Shown: positions 1 through 9,895 of the stretch, piece by piece
How the letters are laid out: each line of letters starts with the position of its first letter
Numbering within the stretch: the stretch's first letter is position 1
DNA from: Hirsutella rhossiliensis
Taxonomy: Eukaryota > Ascomycota > Sordariomycetes > Hypocreales > Ophiocordycipitaceae
Direction: 5' to 3'
Assembly: GCF_020360975.1 (NCBI RefSeq)
Contig: NW_025408682.1
Span: forward strand, 620,001 to 684,000
DNA length: 64,000 bases
Program-made: the position numbers and the translations under genes
Notes under the pieces: generated by a model
What the model saw: the letters and a program-made list of their open reading frames with translations, nothing else
Told to the model about the DNA's origin: nothing
Database searches by the model: none

Positions 1-1583
1 AGAGGGCGACATCTCGGACGCCTTCGTGTCTCTGTCGGGAGCCGAGCGCGCGCCCCTTCCGGACCGGTATCGGCAGCTCAAGTGTGACTTGGTGCGGGGG
101 CGGGAGGACAAGCTTGTCGAGAGTTGGTCGAGACTGTTGCGCCAACTTAAGCGGGAGAATGACATTATTGCCGCCAAGGGCTCTGATGTCATCCCTCAGG
201 TCGACTTTGCCGACTTGGAGGCCGGTTGCGAGAGGTTGAAGGGGGAGATCAAGAAGCGCGGCGCCTTGGTCGTTCGAGGCGTCATTCCCGAAGACGAGGC
301 CAGGGGGTACAAGGACGAGATCGAGGACTATGTCAGGAAGAATCCCCACACCAGAGGTCAGCCAGATCCATCCATGCCTTGTCTCCGCGCATTCCAGCTT
401 CTCGAGTCTCGGTCAAAGTCACTCTGTGCTTCAAGCAAGCCGTGCTAACACGTCCCTTGATAGCTTTCCCGCCTCGAGACCCCCAAGTCTACGAGCTCTA
501 CTGGTCAGGCCCTCAACTCAAGGCACGCTCTCACCCTTCGCTCCTGCGGGTCCAGAAGCACCTCATGTCCTTTCTGTGGCACACGTCATCCCCCACGGCC
601 CAGATATCGCTGGACCACCCCCTCTCCTACGCCGACAGGCTGCGCATCCGCCAGCCCGGGGATGCCAGCTTCGCCCTCGGTCCTCACATTGACGGCGGCA
701 GCGTCGAGCGCTGGGAGCGGGACGGCTATGGGCGCGGCGGCGTGTACGACCGCGTCCTCGAGGGCCACTGGGAAAAGCACGATCCGTGGGATGCAAGTGG
801 CCGCGTCGACGCCGTTAACAACCTCTATGACGGCCTCGGCGCCTGCTCCGTCTTTCGCATGTGGCAAGGCTGGATGAGTATGTCACGATCCGGGCCTCAC
901 GAGGGCACGCTCCTCGTCAATCCGTTAATGCACATGGCAACTGCCTATGTCCTGCTGCGGCCCTTTTTCAAACCCCTAAACGCAACCAAGGGGCCGCGGT
1001 TCCTCGACGAGAGCAACTGGGCTTTTACCGGCAGGGCAGACATGACGAGCGAGCTTCAGGGTGCGTCGCCGGGCCACGGCCAAGAGCTCACCGACGACTT
1101 ACATCCGCACCTGGAGCTGGAAAGAACAATGATCCACGTGCCCAAGATCAAGCCCGGCGATTTCGTCGCGTGGCATTGCGATAGTGAGTGCCTCTTTTCC
1201 CCGTTGCGTCCGGCAACATCGGGAGTGCCTAAAGCGACGCAAGTCTAACACGGCCGGCAGCCATCCACTCGGTCGACAAGGTCCACGGAGGCGGCTCAGA
1301 CTCCAGCGTGCTCTACATCCCCGTGTGCCCCGTCACGGCCCTCAACGCCGAGTACTTGGCCCGTCAGCGGGACGCCTTCCGGCGGGGCACGCCGGGCCCG
1401 GACTTCCCAGGTGGAGAAGGAGAAGCCCGGCACGTCGGCCGACCAACCGAAGAAATGATGCGGGGTTGGACAACGCCGGCGGGCCGGCAGGCGTTTGGGC
1501 TAGAGAAATTTGACGTGAGGGAGGGTGCGCTGCCGGGAGAGAGGGACGTGGTGGAAAAGGCGAACGCAATCCTGGGCTTCTAG
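1..1583 (+). CDS. DUF1479 family protein (YbiU-like, putative Fe(II)/2-oxoglutarate-type oxygenase), 5' partial
   Basis: Three exons can be joined: up to 356, 464-1183 and 1261-1583, with introns 357-463 and 1184-1260 (each has a CTAAC-like branch site and a TAG or CAG acceptor). The frame is open to base 2 with no ATG before the conserved part, so the true start lies left of the window. The protein has the DUF1479 layout: a helical N-terminus with GALVVRGVIP, then SYADRLRIRQPG, then a cupin-like core with an H-x-D pair in GPHIDGGS and a distal histidine in SVDKVHGG. That 2-His-1-Asp pattern suggests a non-haem iron oxygenase, but no substrate is known to me. The protein ends in the usual DUF1479 tail, so only the first part is missing. 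Family call is confident; enzymatic role is inference. Confidence 0.9.
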
Positions 1584-2768
1584 TCTCCTCTCGCGTCCAT
1601 AACGAAGTTCTCTTTTCTCGTCACTTAAAGTCCGGCATAAAATCCGAATCCCGCAGAAGGACCATCTGGGACTGTCCATGCTGGGCCGAGTCTCACCACA
1701 CGATCAAGGCCCCATGCTGACGTCCCATAGCGCGGAGTTGAGTGCAGAAGCGCCATGTAGGATGACGACAAAGACACCAGACCGCAGCTCCGGATTTGTC
1801 AGCCCAGCAGCGGATATTGAGGCCTTTGAAGGTCCTTGCGGCCACTAGATCGGGCGGGGATTTGATGACTAGGGCCGGGGGATCATTATCGAAGACTCCA
1901 AGACTTGTCGGCATGCCACCACCCACTGGCCTTCCCGGGGACCAGTGTGACGTGGACTTTGCAGTGCCGACAACCCGAGAAGCAGAAGGGGTGGTGTTCG
2001 TCAACTTCAGGAACAGCAAATGACCTGGGGAATCGAGACCCGCAAGTCCGCCGTCCACGCCGAGTAACAAGGCTGGCTCCCAATGCCATGACCGATCTGT
2101 TGAATGTGGAGAGGCGTGCCCGACGAGCCGTGTCCGACGAGCCGTTTCTTCTGGCCGACTGACCGCCTCAATATTCAATGTCTCTGTCGTAGCTTCTTGG
2201 AGGCGGACTTTGGTTGCCCCTGAGGCTGAGTGAGAGGCTCATGCGTCCGTGCCGTAAGCTGACGCCGCCCTGTCGGAGAGTTTCGCTCGTCGGTTTGTCA
2301 TCAGCGTTGACAGCGAAGAGCGAAAAGCTACACGCCCTTGCCGCTTGCGTCTTGAATTCATGGACGATGCCCGACGAGCCCGCAATTAGTCAGCCCGTGG
2401 TCTTGGAACTGGACCCAACCATGCCCCTGTTGGCCAGATCAGCTCGGGATGTGACGTTGGCCGGCTTGTTCGTTAGCTTCACGACCAACATGAGTAGCTG
2501 CGCATACGGACACCTTGCCGTAAGAGAGAAAGCGGAGAGAGGAGTTGACAGGGAAGGGGTCGGACATTGGGTGGCAGTGGGTGCTGTGGGCTTGTGTAAG
2601 CGAGTGTTTAGCCCAGTTTCTCCTGTAGCAGTGTAGACCAAAAAGGAAACAAAAAAGGGTCAAAGCTGGTGGAGAGGGCGGAGATGTGGATGATGTGGAT
2701 GATGTGGCAGGCGGAGGGGAAACAAGGTTATCATGGGCCGAAGGACGATGCAGTGTGCGTCACTTCAG

Positions 2769-2776
2769 TATATATA
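2769..2776 (+). promoter_or_regulatory. TATA-like box upstream of the DUF1993 gene
   Basis: A TATATATA run sits about 290 nt before the start codon at 3068. It would fit transcription starting near 2800 with a spliced leader (see 2941-3035). Sequence match only. Confidence 0.35.
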
Positions 2777-2940
2777 GGAAGAAAGCTCGCCCGTGAAGCA
2801 GTGATGAAAGACCTCGCAGACACATCAGCCTACGCCGTGAATTTATAAGAGACAAGACTTGGCCTTCTTGCCATCACGCAACAATCGCGCCATCTTCGTA
2901 CAACCCCCCAAGGGAACCAGACAAGGTTAGCTTGCGCAAG

Positions 2941-3035
2941 GTGACGTCTTGGACTCTTGTTAGCCCAGCAGTCTGTCTCGGCTGCATGCTCCCATTTCGT
3001 CTTATGAATATTACTAACTTGGCCTTCCCACCTAG
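2941..3035 (+). other. Possible 5'-UTR intron
   Basis: AAG|GTGACG at 2941, a TTACTAAC branch-type site at 3011-3018 and a pyrimidine tract ending in CCTAG at 3035 form a plausible 95-nt leader intron just before the ATG at 3068. The branch site and acceptor are convincing; the donor could instead be the GTTAGC at 2926. Confidence 0.45.
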
Positions 3036-3067
3036 ACCAAGAAAACCACCACACCAAAATCGCCATT

Positions 3068-3598
3068 ATGCAATACACGCTGTACGATGCCTCCATTCGA
3101 GTGGCCCAGGACTCGCTCAACACCCTGACGGCCATCCTCAAGAAGGGCGAAGCCCACCCCAACGCCGCCAAGCTGCCCGAGGCCAGGATCTATGACGACA
3201 TGCTGCCATTGACCTTCCAGATACACATCGTTACCGACCTGGCGCAAAAGATGCAGGCCCGCCTGACGGGCAAGGAGCCCCAGAAGATGGAAAATGACCT
3301 CAAGACGTTCAAGGACATGTACGCCCGCATCGACAAGGTCCAGGAGATGCTGAGCAAGACAGACAAGGATGCCATCAACAACTACACGACGGAAAAGGTG
3401 CCTTTGGGGATGGGCCCGGGCAAGGAGGTTCAAGTCTCGGGCCTTGGATACACAAACGGCTATGCCCTGCCCAATCTCTTCTTCCACGTCACGACGGCCT
3501 ACAACATCATGCGCAAGGAGGGCGTGCCCCTGGGCAAGCTGGACTACCTCAAGCCCTACCTCGCCCCGCACGTGCCCGGCTTTGAATTCCCCGCATGA
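3068..3598 (+). CDS. DUF1993 family protein (helical, DinB-like fold)
   Basis: This is a single exon of 176 codons. The protein begins with the typical MQYTLYDASIRVAQDSL helix, has a conserved central stretch around residues 42-60 (ARIYDDMLPLTFQI) and ends in FHVTTAYNIMRKEGVPLGK, the signature C-terminal helix of DUF1993 proteins. Members are about 170 residues long, are common in fungi and some bacteria, and have a four-helix DinB-type fold. Their biochemical role is not established; a metal- or thiol-linked activity is sometimes inferred from the fold. There is no signal peptide or membrane segment, so it is probably cytosolic. The ATG is the only in-frame start before the conserved N-terminus and has an A at -3. 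Confidence 0.9.
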   Translation: MQYTLYDASIRVAQDSLNTLTAILKKGEAHPNAAKLPEARIYDDMLPLTFQIHIVTDLAQKMQARLTGKEPQKMENDLKTFKDMYARIDKVQEMLSKTDKDAINNYTTEKVPLGMGPGKEVQVSGLGYTNGYALPNLFFHVTTAYNIMRKEGVPLGKLDYLKPYLAPHVPGFEFPA

Positions 3599-4159
3599 GC
3601 TTGGGACGACTGAGTGGGTTCTTCCTGAATGTGTGGAAAGCTTGCGTCATACACAGGGCGAACGTGGTCTGAAGTGCGCCAAGATAGAATGAAAAGAAGC
3701 ATTTCGAAACACAATCGTCCTGACCACCCCAGTAAGCATGATTCATGCGAGATGTACGCGCAAGCTTTGCTACAAACTCAGTCTGGAGATCATGGCTTGT
3801 GTCAGGTGTGAGCCGTAGCATTGACTTTCGAGATATCTCTGCCACGCGAAACTGATGACAGGTTTCACGACCAATGCAACACAAGTAAGTGCTACTTGAT
3901 CGCCTAGCTGTAAGCTTCCTGGCAGGTAGCACTGCGAGAATACAGCTTCACCATGACGTGGTCTGCCGTCCACCTTCTCGCTGGGGTGGCGCGAGTAGAT
4001 AGCCACGACCATTACATGTCGGGCCGGACTGAGCAGACCGCAGGCTGGCAAAAGCCGCTCGACCCGCCTCTTATTAACCCTGTCCACACCAAGTCCCTTT
4101 GCGTCCCGCGCGCTGGTCTCGCGGCAGGACGACTCTTAGCCGAAGTGGCCTAGTACCAA
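3599..4159. other. Intergenic region, nothing recognised
   Basis: It follows the DUF1993 stop codon. Short frames on both strands (for example 3770-4087 minus) have no recognisable motif. Confidence 0.5.
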
Positions 4160-4640
4160 TTGTGCCCCGAGCGGCGATGGTCCTACCTCATCCACAAGGC
4201 TATCTATACAAGCAGAGTCCGGAAGTGGCTGTTGTGCCACCTAAACGGCCTTTGGCGACTCGCTCCAGGATATCCTGATGGGCGGACAAGCGAAGCGAAA
4301 AGTCGACAGCGACCAAAGTGCTTGCCGGCTCACCGCGACACCATAAGCTCTCACCTAGTCGATCTCCCCACAGAAATTCGTCAACTTGTCTTTAATCGCA
4401 TCGAGTTCATCGAGGATGTCATCTGTCTCGGCCCTGCGAGTCGATTCTTGTGGACCTTTGCTCGACATTATATCGGTTAAAGAGCTGGGTATGTTGCAGC
4501 AAATGACAGCACGAGGGTTGGAGGCTGCAACATCAAAATAGCACGGTCAATGCTCTGGGGCGGGATTCTGGTAATTTTTCCATTGCGATCCGTCCAACGA
4601 ATCCGTTACCTCGACTCCATGTCTCTGGCCAGATGATAGA
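4160..4640 (+). pseudogene. Decayed F-box protein fragment
   Basis: A short open frame, 4160-4480, ends in an F-box-like stretch (VDLPTEIRQLVFNRIEF, then DVICLGPASRFLW, then FARHYI). It matches the L-P-x-E-I...S-R-x-x-W pattern of fungal F-box proteins that recruit substrates to SCF ubiquitin ligase. The frame stops just after the motif. A weak continuation is readable to about 4640 in another frame (a GCNIKIA-like segment and a later LRSVQRIRYLD). No splice scheme gives a full protein, so I read it as a relic rather than a working gene. It could be a short real exon if a distant downstream exon was missed. Confidence 0.5.
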
Positions 4641-4976
4641 TCCAACGTTCAAAGTTGGAACCCCCATCTGAATCATCTCATCCACCGACCCTTAACCGTC
4701 CTTGCCGAAAAATGCAATTGTATGTTCTATCGGACCTGGGAACAGTTCTCCGTAACTTTTTGTCTAAAGAGCCAGGTTGAGGTGGACTCCCAAGGTGTGG
4801 TGTAGCTCCCGGGTAGGCAAATGATTGTTAGTGCGGCCCGCCTCTAGCCGCTGATGGCTGACCAACGTCGTTTGCCGGCAATCCGACAAACCTCCGTCAT
4901 CACGACTCTCCATCACCGTCAACTCCCAACTTCAGGCAAGCAGCGCCCTATAACATCCGCACCGGCAGTGTCCATC
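4641..4976. other. Intergenic region, leader of the small spliced gene
   Basis: No coding signal is visible. The segment directly precedes the ATG at 4977 and probably carries its promoter and 5' leader. Confidence 0.4.
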
Positions 4977-5397
4977 ATGTCGCCGCAAATGTGGGTGCTA
5001 CGTGCCATCATGGCCTTTGAGGTTCGCCCCCTTCCGTCTCTCCTCTCGCCACTCCGTGCGCTAACCACTGCAATCTATCCAGGACCGCATCATCGCACTC
5101 GTACGCGCCTCACCGTCTTGAATCAACGTTTGAAGCGATCTTCAGGCTGACCATCTTCATGTACAGATCCTCCGACAGCCCGGGTTCCATCGTGCCGTCG
5201 GCCGTATCCACAAAGCAATCCATGACAAGCAGCATGGCCGGAATTCGAATCCGCACGAGCCGCTGGCCCCGGGAGAGGCCACGGCCGACCCTACCCCTGC
5301 CGGAACCAGCAGGGGCTTCTTCAAGCACTTCGCAGAGGAGATCAGGAATCAGTTTCGGGGGAAGCCGACGGACCTGTCTGACAAACCGCCCAAGTGA
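4977..5397 (+). CDS. Small protein, possibly MIOREX component 7 (Mrx7)-like
   Basis: The exons are 4977-5021, 5083-5100 and 5167-5397, joined in phase 0 through introns of 61 and 66 nt. The middle exon is only 18 nt. The result is 97 residues starting MSPQMWVLRAIMAFE, followed by a basic-amphipathic part (LRQPGFHRAVGRIHKAIH at residues 24-41), a Pro/Gly linker and a helix containing FFKHFAEEIRNQ. Size, the N-terminal Trp/hydrophobic start and the PGFHRAVGRIH block resemble from memory the short fungal Mrx7 family, which co-purifies with mitochondrial ribosome-linked MIOREX complexes. I am sure that the exons form one reading frame and only moderately sure of the family. The first donor (GTTCGC) is non-optimal. 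Confidence 0.6.
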
Positions 5398-5855
5398 ATG
5401 ACTGTCAGAGGCACGCCACTGGCGGATTGATGCCGTCACTACTGTCACCTTGCCGAGACGCACCTGTCCGCCCGGAATCACCTGCACTTGGGCTTCCCGT
5501 CACGATGCTACTCTCAAAAATTCTGCTCCCGACCCTAGCGAATACCAGTGGTCCCCCATCATGACTGTGGTAGACTGGGGGGCGATGAAAGCGGCGGGCA
5601 GTTGAACATACACTCCAGCCATTCTACGAGGAACGCAGCCCGAGCCACCACAGGCTTGACCGAGTCGAAATGCTTCGCACCGCAACAACATGGCTCTGGC
5701 ATGCGCCTCAAGGCCGTGTCTGGAGAGGTGGCTTAGGCTAAGCTGGACAGAGACCTTCTGTACTCGCCTTGGGAAGAGGACGTGGATACCCTTCCTGACT
5801 ATGCTTCATCAAATTGTGACGCTCTCCGTTCCTCGGCTCTCAAGTTCTTCTCTTA
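5398..5855. other. Intergenic region between convergent genes
   Basis: It holds 3' ends only: the small gene stops at 5397 (plus) and the EH-domain gene ends at 5856 (minus). Short frames here are not supported. Confidence 0.5.
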
Positions 5856-6993
5856 TTAACCAATAAACACAGATATGATGCCGTCTACCACATCCGCCAT
5901 CTCATCGTCATCGCCTTTCCTCCCTACCTTGCACATCTTCACCTTTCCCTTGCCCGCGTGTTTGCATCGCTTGCCCGGCTGCCGCCAGCAACTCGCGCAG
6001 AGGTCGGGATCCCAACAGCTGTTACACTTGAAGCAAATTTCCTTCTTCACCATCTTTGTCTTGCACTTGTAGCACTTGAGCCCTAGTCCTAGGCTGCCGT
6101 CCTTGTCGCGCACGGGAAGCTTGTCGTCTTCGAGCTTGACTCGCTTCATGCCGTGGCCGCATGCTCTGCTGGGGGCGTAGCACGATTCGCAGTAGCTGAG
6201 CCCGCCTCTCTTGCACCGCTTGCAGTGGAAGATGACGTCGCCCGGTAGGATGCCGACCTCGCAGCCCCGGCAGATCATGGCTTTGGACATGGCCATGGCA
6301 TCGGGCGTCTCAAGGGGAATACTGGGACTCGTTGTACCCTGCCACAGGCTTTGAGGGTGCCATGCAGCGTAAGCCGGCGCAGTGCTCGAGGGGGCGTACT
6401 GTCTGTCCCAAGGGCAACTCGCCTGAACGAAAGGCGGGGCTGGGAGCAAAGACGTCGTGCCGCATGCTTGAGGGGAAACATAATATTGCTGCGTGCGATA
6501 TCGAGCTGAAGTATTTTCGCAAGTGTAGCCTGGGGGATATGGAGATGTATTGACTCCCTCACATGACGAGGATGGAGGTTGCGGGCATGGCTGGGGAGAA
6601 CCGGCGGAGCTATGATATGACAAGGACTGATAATGTGGCTCTGAGCTGTAGGCCGGCGGCGCGGAAACAGGTCGAAGCTGATGACTCCTCATCTGGAGAT
6701 CAATCAACCACATGGCCTCGACAAACTCCTCCACGCGGAATCGTCCGTCTTGATTGACGTCGGCCCGCTCCCACACGCGCGACAGATCAGCCTTGTCCAG
6801 GCCGCTCTGCAAAAACCACGGCAGCCGCCTCGACGCCCGTGAGGTACGGCCTCCCGCCGCTGTGTTCACGGAACAGCGCCTCGAACCTGGACCGGGCCTC
6901 GGGCGTCACCCGGGGAAGCGGGGAAGGGTGTTGCGTCTGCGCGTGCCCATGCCACAGGCTCTGCTGGGGCGGACGTGTCGTCGGTGCCGCCAT
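5856..6993 (-). CDS. EH/EF-hand domain protein with Cys-rich ZZ-like C-terminus; frame broken by an apparent 1-nt indel
   Basis: It starts at the ATG at 6993 (MAAPTTRPPQQS). About 25 residues on comes an Eps15-homology (EH) type domain: SRFEALFREHSGG...YLTGVEAAAV, then SGLDKADLSRVWERAD and the EF-hand loop DVNQDGRFRVEEF. The two halves lie in different frames. The shift falls at a T5 run (A5 on the plus strand at 6811-6815); one T fewer would join them, and no intron of realistic size fits. A long Pro/Ser/Tyr-rich linker follows. The C-terminal 140 residues have paired cysteines (CRGC, CKRC, CESC, CYKC, CNSC, CASC) and late histidines, like tandem ZZ-type zinc fingers. EH domains bind NPF peptides in endocytosis and actin patches; a scaffold role is inference. 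The shift is either a sequencing error or real decay. Confidence 0.7.
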
Positions 6994-7737
6994 GGAGGCT
7001 GGGATGAGGTGGTGGAGGGAGATCCCGTTGCAACGTCGGCTGTAAGAATTGACGAGAGCTGGCTGGGGCAGGCGATTGAGATATCGTGAGGTCAGGCCGT
7101 TAAAGGAAACAGAGGTTGATTGCCCGCGGTCCTCGAGTCTGATGCAACTGACGTATGATGTATATTGTTTGTGAGAAACCAAATCGAGAGACTGCGCAAA
7201 AGCAGACGACTTGACAAGCCATATATATATATATACACACATCCAGAGAACATAAATGATCACCGATAATGACCTTAAGAACCACCCGATAGAAGCCTCG
7301 CATCCTCATACCCGCCGCGTCGTCGCCTCTCTAGAGCAGCAATTACACCGCCACTGCTGACCACCGCCAAGGCGCCAGGCTTTTCAGACAGCAGGCCGAA
7401 AAGGGAAATGTTTCTACATCACCGCCCGCGCTTACTCCGTCGACGCTCCGAGGCCCCGGGGTGGGTCCCGCCCGGGCAAGGTTTCCGAGTCTGGGAAAAT
7501 ACCTGCCGCTCCGGGGAAGCTGCTCGTCGACACCCAGCGCCTATATCCCTGAAGGGAAGACTGGCACAACCAAGACGGCAGTGAGTAAACACAACAGCAG
7601 CAAGAGCAGTATTTTGCTGACTGATGGTTTTTCCAGTACTGTACAGTACATTCCGAGCCGTAGCCTCCTCCTGCATCCGTAATAGACCAGCACCATGCTC
7701 GACTGACATAATTGGCCTCTTGTCGAATTCATGCATA
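6994..7737. other. Intergenic region: promoter of the EH gene and 3' flank of the transcription factor
   Basis: Apart from an AT/AC microsatellite near 7221-7240, nothing was recognised. Both neighbours are on the minus strand. Confidence 0.45.
7221..7240. repeat. (AT)n(AC)n microsatellite
   Basis: About seven AT units are followed by CACAC, in the upstream region of the EH-domain gene. Confidence 0.8.
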
Positions 7738-9895
7738 TCAAGTCGCAAACTGGCTCCAGTCTCCCCAGTTCAGTGGCAATGAGATGTCGAGATTTGCCTC
7801 CAAAGCATCTTCCACGGCGTCCAGGTTGAAGTTGGGATCGATATGACTAAAGACATCCTGCCCCGACATCTCATCAACAAGCATCAAGTCAACTGCATTA
7901 TCCATGCCCGGAATCGAATTGACTGCCGTTGAGCTATTGACAGCCATCTCGGGCTGGCGAGCGGGTGCGGCGTCCTCTTGACTGGTCAGAGGCGGCCGGG
8001 ACTCCGCATCTGATCGCGGCGGGCTCGCTTCCTTGGTCAAACTGGAAGCGGCCCGTTCCATTTCCCTGAGGACCCTTTCACCCAGGCCGGCGACCACATT
8101 TGCGCTCCAAAAAAAGCCACCGAATTTTCTCAGCAGCTCGCAGTTGCGTTTGAAGGCTTTCATCGACCTTGCGCGAAACATGGGCAGCCGGCTGTGCCTC
8201 ATCTTGCGATACTCGACGCTCAGCGCAAGGGAAACGGCATATGGCACAAAGGGCATCGGGCTGAGGTGATCCCGCGGGACGGCGCAAGCGATTCGCTCAG
8301 CAGCGAGTGAACGGCGAGCATTCGCCGAGGGAGGGGGCAAAGTCGAGGCGGCCGGCATAGTACCAGGCCTCGGTAGCCTACACGACAAAACGACGACGGC
8401 ATGATATAATACCTCGATGGTAGAAATAAGCGAGGACGGAACATTGAGAGCATCGGCATCGACAATCATAGCTTCGAGAACGGGCAAGTCAATGTACGCA
8501 ATCTTGTTAAGTCCAGAAACCTCGGCGCTCGGGCCCGGCCGGTAGAGTTCGATGACTTGGTCCAGCCATTGCACGACTGACAAGAACAGGCGGAAGCATG
8601 GCGGGCGTTTCTTGATGCAGGCCTCGAGATCTGCACCAATGTCTCGCTCATGTATGAGACACGGCCGCCCATATACGGCGGCATTGATGCGGTCCAGGGC
8701 CCAGACAACGCAGAAGAGGTTGTTGAGGTCGTCGCAGTTGGGGGCGTCATATCTTAGCAGGTGCAAACCAAGGGTGTGGATGTGGTGAATCGCCCTGCCT
8801 GCGAACTGTGCAGGGAGATCCGCCTCCTCGGCGCAAGTCGGCTGGGTGTAGAGGGACAGCAGGACGAGCGCCTGTATGTGTAACACCCTGTCGGTGATGA
8901 TGCTCGTCTCGAGGATGGCTCGGACAGCTGACGAGAGCGATTGCGAGTACTCGTTGGACGGAAGTGGATCCTGTCCCCGGCTCCGAAGGCGAAGATACTG
9001 GGACGACTCTGGATCGGTAGAAGCGGACATACAGACGAGCTGGCGCAGGACCACGTTGCAAGGATTTTCGAGGCTCCCGCCAAGTGCGTTGATGGATATG
9101 ACGGGGAAGATTGGATGGATTTTGTTGATGAAAATGGCTCTGATCTTGGCAAAGTCTTCCTCGGGGGGCAAAAATGACAGGCAATGCTCCCTGACAAAGG
9201 GGAGCAAGAACCGGTCCATCATGGGGGGCGGTCGAGAGGTGATGAACTGCGAAAGTTGGCCGTTGGTGCCCGAGGCGGCAGATGAAAGCCATATGCCGAC
9301 ATCGCCATTTTGAGACTGCTGCCGGTGGGCTGCTTCAACGAACATGGCCTCGGGATTCAGGTCGCCGACGAAGCGGGAGGACTGTGGCTTCATGGAAGCG
9401 TCGTGAGGCGGTCTTGGGGTCCTGGCGTAGGATGACGCGGCCGCCATGTCCGACGGGCTGCTAGTATGGTTGATGCCATGCCCAGCCGGCAAGGCTGCCT
9501 GGCGAACACGAGGCGTGGGGAGCGATGACAAAGTGGCGGGACTGACTTGTCATTGGGCATGGACAGGAAAGAAAGCGAAGGCATGATGAAACTTACGATG
9601 CTTGAGATGGGGATGAGTTGTGACCGTGCTGATCATCGGCGGCCGAGACTGAATCGTCTGTCGCTAGTTGCTCGGTATGAAGACATCGTCTCTGCTCGTC
9701 ACCGGGTGAATCAGCCAACAAAGCCACTGTTGTCTGTGGTACAGATCAAGTCGCTACCTTTTTTCGTCGACAGGCATCACAGGCTTGCGATATCTGTTTG
9801 CGCTTCACGGGCAGTCCACCACGGGTTGGATCCGACGCCACAAACTTGACCTGTTTGAGTGGCGCAGGCGTCGAGGCGGCTCCAGACGTGGACAT
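7738..9895 (-). CDS. Fungal Zn-cluster transcription factor, FarA/CTF1-like
   Basis: The exons (minus) are 9758-9895, 9597-9691 and 7738-9541, with introns of 66 and 55 nt, giving 678 residues. The N-terminus is basic (VKRKQISQACDACRRKK) and reads on across intron 1 into RRCLHTEQ, giving C-x2-C-x6-C. No second cysteine triplet follows. After a Ser/Pro linker comes RFVGDLNPEAMFVEA, then a block (QFITSRPPPMMDRFLLPF, EHCLSFLPPEEDF) leading into the fungal_trans middle homology domain (HPIFPVI...ALVLLSLYTQP...GRAIHHIHTLGLH). The GDLNPE block is what I remember of the fatty-acid/cutin-responsive FarA/CTF1 group, so control of lipid or acetate catabolism is a reasonable guess. The start at 9895 is the first ATG before the basic region; upstream in-frame codons lack an ATG. 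It is probably nuclear. Confidence 0.85.

Larger units (their letters stand above)
1584..3067. other. Intergenic region, no supported gene
   Basis: Short open frames on both strands (for example 1693-2178 minus and 2214-2636 plus) show no domain, no splice logic and no recognisable composition. The right part is the likely promoter and 5' leader of the DUF1993 gene. Confidence 0.6.
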
